A stretch of DNA of 64,000 nt from Cordylochernes scorpioides (taxonomy: Eukaryota; Arthropoda; Arachnida; Pseudoscorpiones; Chernetidae): positions 3,734,092 to 3,798,091 of the forward strand of contig CP092882.1 of NCBI GenBank assembly GCA_030710605.1, written 5' to 3'. Positions 1 through 9,684 of the stretch are shown here, in pieces. Both the position numbers and the translations under genes were made by a program. Numbering within the stretch: the first letter of the stretch is position 1; every line of letters begins with the position of its first letter. The notes below the pieces were generated by a model. The model made no database searches. It saw only the letters and a program-made list of their open reading frames with translations, and was not told the origin of the DNA.

Positions 1-180
1 ACTTGCCCAAAATGTAGTTTGGTACCTGCAGCTCCAGAACACATTTTGGCTTGCATTAGATGCACTAAACAGGACCTTTGGGAGAGGCCGCTGCTTATCA
101 TAAAACAGCTCGAGGAGCATGGACTCATGGAATTCGTGTAATCTTTACACAAGGGGATAAGAAACAACAACAACAACTAT
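1..180 (+). mobile_element. Non-LTR retrotransposon 3' end fragment (copy A)
   Basis: Encodes the end of a LINE polyprotein with a C-x2-C then His-x4-Cys type knuckle (CPKCSL, then EHILACIRC), followed by a stop, a short 3' UTR and a (CAA)n-type tail after TAAGAAACAA. Nearly the same sequence recurs at 700-870. The 5' side lies outside the window. Confidence 0.6.
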
Positions 181-559
181 ATGCAAAATTTGACATCGAA
201 CGTGTAATTTGCGTGCTTCCCAATGTTCAATTGTGTTAATTTCATAATGATTTGATTTATATATAATTTCAGATTTACACGCAATTGTGGATATGTCTCT
301 GCCAACTGTTAAATAAATTAAGGTATTCCCTGATCATGCAACTGGCTTGTAGTCAGGATAAATATGAACTAAACGTTGATTTTTTATTATTCCAGAATAT
401 TGGACAAGTTTATTCCAACAGATGCAACAACGCTGTTACTGATAAATGGTTACTGTAAAAGATACGCAGCCCTAGATGCTTAACTTATTTACTTATTGTC
501 ATTTGTCACCTTGTCATCAATGGGCTAACAAGGTGGTCTTCAACAAACACAGTCTGGCT

Positions 560-872
560 GTACATGACAAAGGTCATGTAACCTAAGCACAGTGGAGTGA
601 ACCCAGGAGGAGCTCTGAACCTCAGACAGCACCAAACAACAAGATTTAGAACAGGCCATCTCAAGCTATTGAAGATAGAAAATAATAACAAAATCTACCC
701 CACTTGCCCAAAATGTAGCTTGGCACCTGCAGCTCCAGAATACATTTTGGCTTGCATTAGATGCACTAAACAGAACCTTTGGGAGAAGCCGCTGCTTATC
801 ATAAAACAGCTTGAGGAGCATGAACTCATGGAATTTGTGTTATCTTTATATAAGAAACAACAACATGACAAA
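560..872 (+). mobile_element. Non-LTR retrotransposon 3' end fragment (copy B)
   Basis: Reads TTRFRTGHLKLLKIENNNKI, then CPKCSL, then PEYILACIRC. This is the post-RNase H C-terminus common in Jockey-like LINEs (R-x-GHL-x-n-C-P-x-C-x-n-EHIL-x-C). It ends in the same TAAGAAACAACAAC tail as copy A. It lies downstream of the known THOC7 exons on the opposite strand. Dead fragment. Confidence 0.6.
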
Positions 873-1070
873 GGTATTTTAGAACAAAAAATAAAAGCTA
901 TTTTATTCAGGATCAATGTACAAGGGGGGCCAGTTACCCCACTACGACTACACCGTGTCCATGGGCTGTGCTGCATCTGAGGTGGTGCCCTCTCGTAGGG
1001 CTTGCTGGTCTCCTTCCTCTGCGCAGCCCTCATGTGAGCCGGCGCAATGAACCAGAGAGGTGTGACCTAC

Positions 1071-1265
1071 CGTTCAGCTGGGTCTGGAGCTGGTAGACTG
1101 CGCCAAGCAGCAGTTGGAACTGTCTCCTGCGCTGCTCCAGGTTGCGGTCCAGCTCGCTGCGTGTGCGCTGTAGGGCCTGGATCTCCTCGCTCAGTGTCTG
1201 CAGCTTGGCCAGCGTGCCTCGTCTGTCGGGCTGTCCCTCGATGATCTTAGCCAGTCCGTCGTACT
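1071..1265 (-). CDS. THOC7: THOC7-like exon (C-terminal coiled coil)
   Basis: Acceptor TTTGCCAG precedes 1265 and donor AACG|GTAGGT follows 1071. Reads EYDGLAKIIEGQPDRRGTL, then LDRNLEQRRRQFQLLL, then YQLQTQLN, the conserved last helical block of THOC7. Ends in phase 1, so at least one more coding exon is needed. Confidence 0.85.
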
Positions 1266-4200
1266 CTGGCAAACAGAACAACACAGTTGTAACAACTTTT
1301 ATTGACATCATGGTGAGGAAGAATCAAGGGGTAACAAGGGAGCCCAGCCAAATGGTCGTCCAACACATTGTTTCCAGATCACCTTGGACAACAAAAAAAA
1401 AAACTTTTGTGGAAATGGTTTATAAACAGGCTTTGACAGGCTGCCTCCAAATAAAATCTAGAAAACCACTGGGATAAGAATGGGAGAATAACTAAAACAC
1501 CACCTTGGTTATAGAGAGGTTTTTCTATCATTATCTCAAGTATATTAATTACAGGCCATGATAATCATGGTGGGTAATAGTAATTACTGTAAATACACCA
1601 CCTGTCCACACATGTAGAAAACAGGTAACATTTACAAGTGTGCCAGAGCCCTGTTTGGTTACTTTCACTCATTGGTGGGGTTGGGTATTTGAAAGAGAGA
1701 AATAAGGATAACCCTGGAAGGCATCGGGGACCATTGAAGACATATTTTCTTCATTAAAAAAAGTTGCCAATTGACAGTAGAGGTACTAGAGCAGCAGGAG
1801 TTACCTTGTTTGTTCCTTCTGATCCTCTTGGCTTGCTGGAGGTCTGCCTTACAGTCCAGGATCTGTTGCTGGGCCTGGGAGATGCCAGCCTCTGGACCAC
1901 AGACACATGAGATCAGCTATAACCACGGCGCGACCCTGAATGCCGGACACGTGGGCGCGACTAACACACTATCTTAACTAGCAAGGCTCACGATTTTGAA
2001 TTTTTTTTTTATTTTAATTAATTTTAAACTCTCTCTGTGAATCATCGAACAACAGAGTTCGGCAAGAAATTGTACTTTGACCACGGACAAACTTTCTTGC
2101 TTGCTCCCATTTTTTTCTTTTTTTCCGGACTTAAGCTCCATTTTCTTTTTGGATGAACGGAAAATGAAGATGGCCCGACCCGCACCGACCGACCCGAATG
2201 CCAAGAAGCTACAGCCCCAACCCTGGCACCAATAGAAAGTTACATCCCTTAGTACGGCCCTGTGACTTCCAGGCTCCCACACAACAATATAATGCCACAC
2301 ATGCTCCATGAATTTACCCAGGAGACAAATGATAAATATTCCTCTGAACTCACTGAGCAAGAGTTTTGTTATCCTTAGTATAAACCTGGCAGCCATGATA
2401 ATCATGGTGGATAGTTAGCGACCGCTTTTACTGCGAATACACCCCATTTATACACATGTGGAAAGCAGTTAGACACTTGCAGGTGTGCCAGAGCCCTGTT
2501 TGGTTACTTGTAGATGGGGTTGGAATTTTGCAAGAATCTGGAGTCAGTGAAGCAAATTTTGTCTTCGGAAAGAAGTGCCCAATGTGGGTTGTCCGACAGA
2601 TATCACAGGGTCAAACATTTAGTTCAGGAAGTTCTGTCCAAACATTGATCAATCTTGGAAGCACTGAGATGTCAGAAGAATACTTTAAAGCACAAGGTAA
2701 TAAGACTAAATCCAAATAAATAAATAGTGTGTGACGTTTCGGTAACAGCGTTGTTACCATCTTCAGACAAAAGTACTGAATGAGAAATTTTACCACAGCA
2801 TGTTTAACTATTTAAAAACATGCTGTGGTAAAATTTCTCATTCAGTACTTTTGTCTGAAGATGGTAACAACGCTGTTACCGAAATGTCACACACTATTTA
2901 TTTATTTGGATTTGGTCTTATTAACTTGTGTTTATAATCTATTATCCAAATTGTGCCTTATCAACACTTTAAAGCAAAAATATACTGGAGACTTTTTTCT
3001 AGTAAACTGGTGAGTGGTGTAATCTGATGGAATTGTGTTTGAAATAACATTATTTTATATATCTCTTTTAATAAAGCTTTGCTTAGGACTTGTCTTGATT
3101 TTTAAATTCGACATATGATAAGGCACAATTTGGATTATAAAATATAAACACAAGGTAATAAGACCAAATCCAAATAAATAAATAGTGTGTGACGTTTCAG
3201 TAACAACGCTATTTATTTATTTGGTGTTATTACCTTGTGTTTATAAATTAGACATAAAGGTATATATATGGTAATGATAAGAAGAACCTATCATCAAAGA
3301 ATATTTTTTCACAAGATATTTGGGGCCATTTTGATACGCAGCATTATTAATGTAAGGAAATAGCTCAATTTAGGGAATAAAAATAAAATTTTAAAAGAAA
3401 GCCTTTTTTCTGTGTGCATGACTGTAATTATACAATGTAAAATTTCTACCAAATAATATTATGGTGCAAAGGATTATATTTTTTTGAAGGAATACATTTA
3501 ATTCCACAAAGCAGCGTATTTTTGTAGATCTGTTGATTTCTAAGATTGACACAATTCCAACAATGGCCGGACTGGTAGGCCAGGATCGGCAACCTTTTGA
3601 ATCAGAAGGGTCAACAATTACAAAATTTCAAAGTTTTTAAAGAGCCACAACATTTTTTTCTTGCCAACAATAAATAGGACAGGGAGGTCCCTGTAAATCT
3701 AATTACAGAGCCAAAGTGTCCTTTAGGGAGAAGTGTCCTCTTACCGGAGAGTTGCTAAATTGTAAAAATGGTAATTTTACAAATGAAAACTGTCCTTTGT
3801 AGAGAGGTGTCCTCTCATGGAGGTTCTACTGTACTGGCATAAATAGTTTGTATTTATGCAAGTACTACACTACTACTTTAATCCTATCCTACAGCCTCAA
3901 AATGGCAGGAGGGTGTAAACAGGTAGCACAGGGAGTTTAACTCCTGGTAGGGCCACCCCGTACCCGGCTAATGTATCAATTGTCTGTTCTCCATAGGAGC
4001 GGCTCCATGTCAGGAGACCAAAAGAAGTCACACTGAGTGGTACTTCCAGGTCTTCAGACCAACAGCACCCCTCTTTCCTTCTCCATGATGTCAACCCCAG
4101 GACTATAATAGAAAAGCTGAGACAATGGGAGTTAATGGAGATTGTGAAAAAAATAGTACAAATGTGATATTGTACTGGGATAAGGTGCATAATTATGAAA

Positions 4201-7200
4201 AAAGGCATCTCCTTATCGTGCAACTGAAAGTTGCTGATGGCTTGAGCCATCTATCGGAATAAATATCAACTATTCTCGTTGATTTTTAATTATTCCAGAA
4301 TTGGCCAAATACCCATTCTTGATTAATCAAGAAAAGCTAACCATGGACGTGTTTCAGGCTGTTGGCCCTCATCAGCGTGGTGCAAGCTGTACCTCAACGA
4401 CCAAAAAACTGGTCATTCAAGGCATCCTGAAAAAGCACGAAACGGGTAGTTAAGGCCAGAATTGCGTGAGACCGCGACACAATGTGAAAAAATAGTACAA
4501 ATGTGATATTGTACTGGGATAAGATGCATAATTATGAAATTGATTAATTACTTGATTAATCAAGAAAAGCTAAACACGAAATTCTGGAATAATTAAAAAT
4601 CAACGAGAATAGTTGATATTTATTCTGATAGATGGCGCAAGCCATCAGCAACTTTCAGTTGCACGATAAGGAGATGACTTTTTTCATAATTAATGGAGAT
4701 TGTTTAAACAAATTGAGGGTTAAGCAACAACTACTTCACATCCAAAGAGCCGCAGGCAACCTGGGCTAAAGTCAGTAGTACCGACCAATCTTGTTGTAGA
4801 GCTCCTCATAGTTGGCCATCTCCCTGTGGTTCATGTCCTGCACCTGCTGGGACTTCTCCATGCAGCACTCACACTGGGACAGGGTCAGGAGCAGCTTCTC
4901 GTACGAGGCCAGCCTGCCACAGCCAACTCAGTCACAGAGCTTATAGAACACTTTAGTGACTCTCAACAATGTATGGAACACTACAATACAATTTGTAAAA
5001 TTCAATTACCATCTATCGATAAAATTTGTAACAAATAATTGTTGACAACTAAATTTACTGGGAATGTTAAGGCACAATTTGGATTATAAACACAAGGTAA
5101 TAAGACTTATAAATGACTGCGGCGTATAATTATAAAGCTATACAAACAGTTTAACCGCATAAGTTTCTTTTTTATTTATGAAAAAATCACTTTTAATTTC
5201 AAAGAGAAATATTTAATATTTCTAACTTTTGGATGACGTATGAAAAGGTTGAATATATGAAGAGTGATGGTCTATATATGAATGGATGACGTATGGAAGG
5301 GTGAAAAATATGAAGAGTAATGGCGACTGTGTCCTGGACACTTTTATTTTTCCGTTCGCCATTACTCTTCATATTTTTCACCCTTCCATACGTCATCCAT
5401 TCATATATAGACCATCACTCTTCATATATTCAACCTTTTCATACCCGTCATCCAAAAGTTAGAAATATTAAATATTTCTCTTTGAAATTAAAAGTGATTT
5501 TTTCATAAATAAAAAAGAAACTTATGCGGTTAAACTGTTTGTATAGCTTTACAAGGTAATAAGACCAAATCCAAATAAATGAATAGTGTGTGACGTTTCA
5601 GTAACAGCGTTGTTACCGAAACGTCACACACTATTTATTTATTTATTTGGTCTTATTACCTTTTGTTTACTGGGAATGTGTTTCTTTTCAAAAATATCAT
5701 CAAATATTATCTCTACAGACCTTGCTACAAGAAAATAAGACCTAATCCTAAATTGGATTATTGGTGCCAATAGTTACACTCCATTTTAACACTTTTAACG
5801 CATATGATATATGCCAACTACGGTCGTTGTGCCCCACATGCAAAAAAAAAAATTGTATTTTAGCAATAAATTTGTATTTTTTAACAAGAATTATTTAATT
5901 TTGTTGAAAATTTATTCCATATAAAAAATCAGTTGAAATATTGTTTGATTGAATTAATGTTTACTATTTGACAAGCTGAGGTCAGGACATGTGGTGGAAT
6001 CACCACAGTTGTCAAATTAACAGGGTTATACTGTGCTGGTCAAATTATAGTTGGGTGAATTCAAGTCTGTGTTGAATTATGGTGGGTTTATAATACAAGA
6101 TAATAAGACCTAATCCAAAAAATGTATTAGTGTGTGACGGCAACAACATTGTCACCATCATCAGACAAAAGAATAAAAATGATAATTTTATGATTATGAT
6201 TTAAAAAATTTTTTATTCTTTTTTGCCTGATGATGGTGACAATGTTGTTGCCGAAACGTCACACACTAATAAATTATTTGGATTAGGGCTTATTTTCTTG
6301 TATTATAATCTATAATGGGAGGTCGGTGGAAGGCTGGTTAAACCGTTTGGTTTTCAACCACTACGACCCGGGTTCGATTCCCGCATTGGACACTTTTTTC
6401 TGTTAAAAAAAAAAAATGCTCCAATGGCCCCCGATTCTTACAAAATTCCAACCCCACCAGCGAGTGCAAGTAACCAAACGGGGCTCTGGCACATTTGTAA
6501 GTGCAAAGTCAAACTGCTTTTCACATGTGTAGACATGTGGTGCACTTACAGTAAAAGCAGTCGCTAAGTACCCACCATGATTATCATGGCCTGTACCACG
6601 TGTACTAGGGATAAGCAAAAAAATCTATAATCCAAGTCTGTGTTGAATCATGGTTGGTTAAGAGTTTATATTGTTCAATATCATCTAATCAATTTTTGCC
6701 CATCTATTGGTGAAAATGAAGAAAGGGCCACAACCCCAGTTTTGACAAATTCAGACAACAACCTGTATAGCCATCTGGTGTATTCTTCACCTTCTGTACT
6801 GAGTCGATGAACCATAATAATTTAAAACATTTTAACTGGAGAGGTTTTGGTAACATGAATACCTTCCTCCGGCAACTTTACATTGTAAACTATAGATAAT
6901 TTTTTTTTTGCTTATCCCTAGTACACGTGGTACAGGCCATGATAATCATGGTGGGTGGTTAGCGACTGCTTTTTATTTTTTACTGTAAGTGCACCACATG
7001 TCTACACATGTGAAAGCAGTTCGACTTTGCACTTACAAATGTGCCAGAGCCCCGTTTGGTTACTTGCACTCGCTGGTGGGGTTGGAATTTTGCAAGAATC
7101 GGGGAGCCATTAGAGCATTTTTTAATTTTTTTTTTTTTAAACAGAAAAAAAGTGTCCAATGCGGGAATCGAACCCGGGTCGTAGTGGTCGAAAACCAAAC

Positions 7201-7537
7201 GGTTTAACCAGCCTTCCACCGACCCCCCCCCCTAGATAATAAAAAGTGATATATTTAATATTTTATTATCTATAGTGTACAATGTAAAGTTGCCCCGGAT
7301 TGAAAAAAAAAAAAGATTTATTTGCCAATAATAATCCAATATATGCCTTTTTATTATCTAAAGATAAAAGTATGGATTGTCCAGTACGACTGTCCCCACA
7401 CTATCTCTCCTACCTTTCTTCAGGAGTCTCATCTCCCAGCATGCACCACTTGATGCACATCTTGAGGAAGTTGTTGATGCGGCTGTCGTCACCGTTGCCG
7501 TCTCCGTCAATCAGCAGCTTGCGACGGTACACCTCAT
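1071..7537 (-). CDS. THOC7: THO complex subunit 7 (THOC7)-like gene, four internal exons
   Basis: THOC7 is a coiled-coil subunit of the nuclear THO/TREX complex, which couples transcription to mRNA export. Four minus-strand exons (7537-7414, 4913-4786, 1891-1805, 1265-1071) translate to segments collinear with metazoan THOC7: LLIDGDGNGDDSRINNFL, then LTLSQCECCMEKSQQVQDMN, then QILDCKADLQQAKRIRRNKQ, then EYDGLAKIIEGQPDRR. All visible donors are GT and acceptors AG, and the exon phases join without a shift (AG|G, G|AG, G|AG). The joined protein is strongly helical and charged. The initiator exon (only a few residues in the family) and the exon for the short acidic C-terminus were not found; the last exon may lie before base 1 or in 1-1070. 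The introns hold SINE, LINE and foldback elements. The gene looks functional: no stop or shift is seen in any exon. Identity is from remembered family sequence, not a search. Confidence 0.85.
1552..1740 (-). mobile_element. tRNA-derived SINE, 5'-truncated copy
   Basis: Minus-strand copy of the window's main SINE. It has the 3' end CCATGATTATCATGG, the internal TGTAAGTGCACCAC-like and GCCAGAGCCCTGTTTGG blocks, and lacks the tRNA head. It lies in the THOC7 intron between the two C-terminal exons. Confidence 0.6.
1805..1891 (-). CDS. THOC7: THOC7-like exon (central, second half)
   Basis: Acceptor TCCAG precedes 1891 and donor ACAAG|GTAA follows 1805. Reads (E)AGISQAQQQILDCKADLQ, then QAKRIRRNKQ, equivalent to the IAGAHEKIAECKKQILQAKRIRKNRQ stretch of vertebrate THOC7. 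Phase 1 at both ends. Confidence 0.85.
2394..2600 (-). mobile_element. tRNA-derived SINE, 5'-truncated copy
   Basis: Same family as the complete copies at 6317-6613 and 6911-7225: palindromic 3' end at 2394-2410, then the CACATGTGGAAAGCAGTT and CAGAGCCCTGTTTGGTTACT blocks. Sits in a THOC7 intron. Confidence 0.6.
2690..3245. mobile_element. Penelope-like foldback repeats with hammerhead-like motifs
   Basis: Two inverted arms (2690-2812 and 2815-2925) meet at about 2813. Each carries AAATAGTGTGTGACGTTTCG, GGTAACAGCGTTGTTACC and CTTCAGAC, outwardly flanked by the AAGGTAATAAGACCAAATCC edge. A partial second copy is at 3116-3240. In sense the core reads CTGAAGA, a GGTAACA/TGTTACC stem, then CCGAAACGTC, which resembles a hammerhead ribozyme core. 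Hammerheads in the terminal repeats of Penelope-like elements are established; the assignment here is by motif only. No GIY-YIG or RT reading frame remains. Confidence 0.55.
3690..3840. mobile_element. Tc1/pogo-type MITE fragment
   Basis: Contains GAAGTGTCCTCTTA and the right end GGAGGTTCTACTGTA with flanking TA, the common ending of pogo/Tigger-like MITEs. Related pieces are at 16550-16600 and 18775-18885. Confidence 0.4.
3890..4110. other. Unclassified GC-richer block
   Basis: About 220 bp with higher GC than its surroundings. No convincing frame, splice sites or match to other repeats in this window was found. It may be a fragment of an untranslated LINE region. Confidence 0.2.
4180..4700. 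repeat. Inverted repeat with a second hammerhead-like motif
   Basis: The left arm (4190-4345) and right arm (4515-4695) are complementary over most of their length, sharing AGATGGCGCAAGCCATCAGC, ATCAACGAGAATAGTTGATA and CTTGATTAATCAAG. At 4341-4380 the minus strand reads CTGATGAGGGCC, AACA, GCCTGAAACACGTC, which fits a hammerhead core (CUGAUGA, 4-bp stem II, GAAA). Half copies recur at 7740-7920 and 330-400. Confidence 0.5.
4786..4913 (-). CDS. THOC7: THOC7-like exon (central, first half)
   Basis: Acceptor GGCAG precedes 4913 and donor ATTG|GTCGGT follows 4786. Reads LASYEKLLLTLSQCECC, then MNHREMANYEELYNKI. In the family the same place holds the YQRMLSTLAQCEF to NYEKIYKEI block. It begins by completing an AG|G codon and ends in phase 1. 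Confidence 0.85.
5065..5670. repeat. Long hairpin element inserted in a Penelope-like repeat
   Basis: Arms 5136-5328 and 5358-5552 are near-perfect reverse complements of about 195 bp, with a spacer of about 30 bp. The outer flanks (GGTAATAAGAC at 5095 and AAGGTAATAAGACC at 5551) belong to a Penelope-like repeat, whose foldback follows at 5551-5668. A transcript across the hairpin would be a long double-stranded RNA. No coding content was recognised. Confidence 0.6.
6087..6312. mobile_element. Penelope-like foldback repeat (variant B)
   Basis: Two inverted arms around 6190. The sense arm carries CTGATGATGGTGACA, ATG, TTGTTGCCGAAACGTC. Relative to variant A the stem changes on both strands (GGTAACA to GGTGACA, TGTTACC to TTGTTGCC), so pairing is kept. 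The edges are AATCCAAATAATTT and a TTATTTTCTTGTATTATAA end. Confidence 0.55.
6317..6613 (+). mobile_element. tRNA-derived SINE, complete
   Basis: The head is tRNA-like: GGTCGGTGGAAGGCTGGTTA (A-box region) and GGGTTCGATTCCC (near-perfect pol III B box). A body of about 170 bp follows, then the 3' end CCACCATGATTATCATGG, CCTGTACCACGTGTACTAGG and an A-rich tail. SINEs are moved by LINE enzymes; the partner LINE is not identified. Confidence 0.8.
6905..7228 (-). mobile_element. tRNA-derived SINE, complete
   Basis: Full-length minus-strand copy with B box complement GGGAATCGAACCC at about 7163-7175 and the palindromic tail at 6935-6955. It faces the plus copy at 6317-6613, so the pair could fold together in a THOC7 pre-mRNA. 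Confidence 0.8.
7414..7537 (-). CDS. THOC7: THOC7-like exon (N-terminal part)
   Basis: Encodes DEVYRRKLLIDGDGNGDD and on to KWCMLGDETPEE, matching the conserved N-terminal block of THOC7. The donor is AG|GTAGGAG at 7414/7413. The acceptor is placed after ACAG at 7538; because the frame is also open a few codons further (VTDEV, as in the family), the true 5' edge could lie slightly upstream. It ends in phase 2. Confidence 0.8.
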
Positions 7538-7611
7538 CTGTCACCCACAGTGTTGGACATAAGTACAGTTTCAATTCTAAGGCTCAGGTATAAATACCAG
7601 TCTTCTTCTTT

Positions 7612-7920
7612 CTTATCTCCACTCAATCACACTAAGGTATCAAGCTTGTTGATGGTGTCTGCCGGGGAAGAGTAGAGCTCATCAATGGATGAGTCAATAC
7701 AGTCTATAATATGTCTTGGGGTTGCAGGCTGAGAAGGTAGTCTGATGAGGGCCAACAGACCAAAACACATATATGTTTATCTTTTCTTGATTAATCAAGG
7801 AAGGGTATTTGGCCAATTCTGGAAGAATTAAAAATCAATGCTTAATTGATATTTATTCTGACAGATGGCACAAAGCCATCAGCAACTTTTATTTGCACGA
7901 CCTGGAGATTCCTTTTTTCT
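7612..7920 (-). mobile_element. LINE 3' end fragment plus inverted-repeat fragment
   Basis: 7612-7735 is the complement of the LINE 3' end also seen at 22503-22730 (KHIIDCIDSSIDELYSS region, then TTGAGTGGAGATAAGAAAG). 7740-7920 repeats one arm of the 4180-4700 element, including a degenerate CTGATGAGGGCCAACAG motif. A small 3' scrap of the same LINE recurs at 8142-8195. Confidence 0.5.
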
Positions 7921-8229
7921 TCACATAAGTATGTATGAAGGGACTCTGGAATGATCATCATTGAATTAAAGAAGAATGAGGAGTATCAAGGTGGTGATGT
8001 ATTGGAATTGTTGATGTCAGAGATGGACCACCCTGGATTTACATATGAAACAACATATCTTGATTAATGTAACTGACCGTTTACACTATTTCACTTCCCT
8101 GCTGTTTGTATTATCATGGAATAAAGTATTTTATCATCATTCTTCTTCTTTCTTATCTCCACTCAATCATATTAGGGTATCAAGCTCTGGGTGAAGTAGA
8201 ATGCCTTTGTGATTAAGACTGGGAGCACT

Positions 8230-8515
8230 ACTCAGTGGCAGGTCGACTTAGCTCCAAAAGAAATGGCCGCCTCTGACATGAGGAACAGACACCATGTGCA
8301 GCCACTCCTAACATGGAGTACAAACGCTGCTCATCCTGTATCCCTGGATCAGGAGCCCTTACAAGGTACTATCAGCCGGGCCAGCTGAGCCCAGATGTTT
8401 TAGTGAGCTTGTTACTGATCTCCTTCCTCCTTTTTCATCCGGGCTTGGGACCTTTATCATTGATTGATAATCATAATTATCTTTACAAGGCGATAATGTG
8501 CCATCTGAAATGAAA
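8230..8515 (+). mobile_element. LINE coding remnant
   Basis: Shares about 240 bp with 42845-43030 (blocks ACATGAGGAAC, GTGCAGCC, GGAGCCCTTACA, CTATCAG, ATCCGGGCTT). In the second copy it runs into a recognisable LINE C-terminus, so this is internal LINE sequence. The frame is broken. Confidence 0.4.
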
Positions 8516-8555
8516 GCATTAAAAAGCACGGAAGTTTCTTTTTAAATTTAAAACA

Positions 8556-8850
8556 AGCTTCTACTGTCCTTACTGGGATGAAAATATATTGGGAGATAAG
8601 GCACAATTTGGATTATAGATTATAAACACAAGATAATAAGACCAAATCCAAATAAATAAATAGTGTGTGATGTTTCGGTAACAGCATTGTTACCATCTTC
8701 AGACAAAAGAACTGAATTATTTGGAATTCAGTCACGTCACACACTATTTATTTATTTGGTGTTATTACCTTGTGTATTGGGAGGGTTCACCACTGATGAG
8801 CCAAGCCCTTCCAATATTTTTCCACCACAATAAGGACAGTAGAAGTTTGT
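8556..8850. mobile_element. CTACTGTCC-ended MITE interrupted by a Penelope-like repeat
   Basis: Outer ends are CTTCTACTGTCCTTACTG (8556-8575) and AATAAGGACAGTAGAAG (8829-8846). The interior motif GGGAGGGTTCACCACTGATG is shared with 13085, 20860, 41800 and 45555. A Penelope-like foldback occupies about 8596-8780. Two nested insertions. Confidence 0.5.
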
Positions 8851-8904
8851 TTTATATTTGAAAAGAAACATTTGTGCTTTCATTTCTTATATAATTATCT
8901 TTAC

Positions 8905-9249
8905 AAGGTAAAAAGAACAAATAAATGTATAGTGTCTGAAGATGGTAACAACGCTGTTACAGAAACATCACACACTATTTATTTATTTGGATTTGTAACC
9001 TTGTTTTTATAATCTATAATCCAAATTATATCATCATTATATTTATTAACAGGATGCATCTGTTAGAAGAAATAAAATTAAATAAGACATAATCCAAATA
9101 AATAAATAGTGTGCGACGTTTCGGCAACAGCATTGTCGCCATCATCAGACAAAAAAATAAAAACTTTTCTTTGTCTGATGATGGTGACAATGTTGTTGCT
9201 GAAACGTCACACACTAATAAATTATTTGGATTAGGTTATAAACACAAGG
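8905..9249. mobile_element. Penelope-like repeats (variants A and B)
   Basis: A variant A half is at 8905-9030. A variant B foldback is at 9066-9249 with GTGCGACGTTTCGGC and CTGATGATGGTGACAATG. Its right edge AAGGTAATA is cut at 9254 by the BEL-derived LTR element and resumes at 12871 (TAATAAGACC). Confidence 0.55.
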
Positions 9250-9254
9250 TAATA

Positions 9255-9601
9255 TGTTGAGATTACGCGAGGTTAAGATTGAAGAACCTTCTCCCAACAA
9301 GTAAGACCTCTACCTGAAGTCTTGATATTAGTTTGGACTGCCTTAGGTGATCAAGCCAGGAAGGAAAATAACAGAAACCAGCGGCTACACGCGCAGAAGA
9401 TCTCGCTCTCCTCAGAAACTCTCTAAGAAAAACTCTAAGAAACTCTTCTACTTAGAAACTCCTTATTTAGACAACACGGCTTAGTTATATACATTCAAGG
9501 AATTTACATAATAAGAATTTATACATTCAATTAGAAAATCCACATGTCCAGTCAAACATTCAAAATATATATTTACATATTGTATGTTACGACTTTTAAC
9601 A
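9255..9601 (-). repeat. LTR of the BEL-derived element (3' LTR in element sense)
   Basis: Begins TGTTGAGATTACG and ends TTTTAACA as read on plus. Matches 12524-12870 with one visible mismatch. Confidence 0.9.
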
Positions 9602-9684
9602 TACCCCCACCTTTCTTTTTTGTAAAAAGAAAAAATCCGGCATACTGCGGCACCCTCTCCATACACACCACCGGAGGTTGCCCC

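Noticed and set aside
6317-6400. Stand-alone tRNA gene
   Set aside because: The A and B boxes are present, but the sequence continues into the SINE body and recurs many times; the cloverleaf is not convincing.
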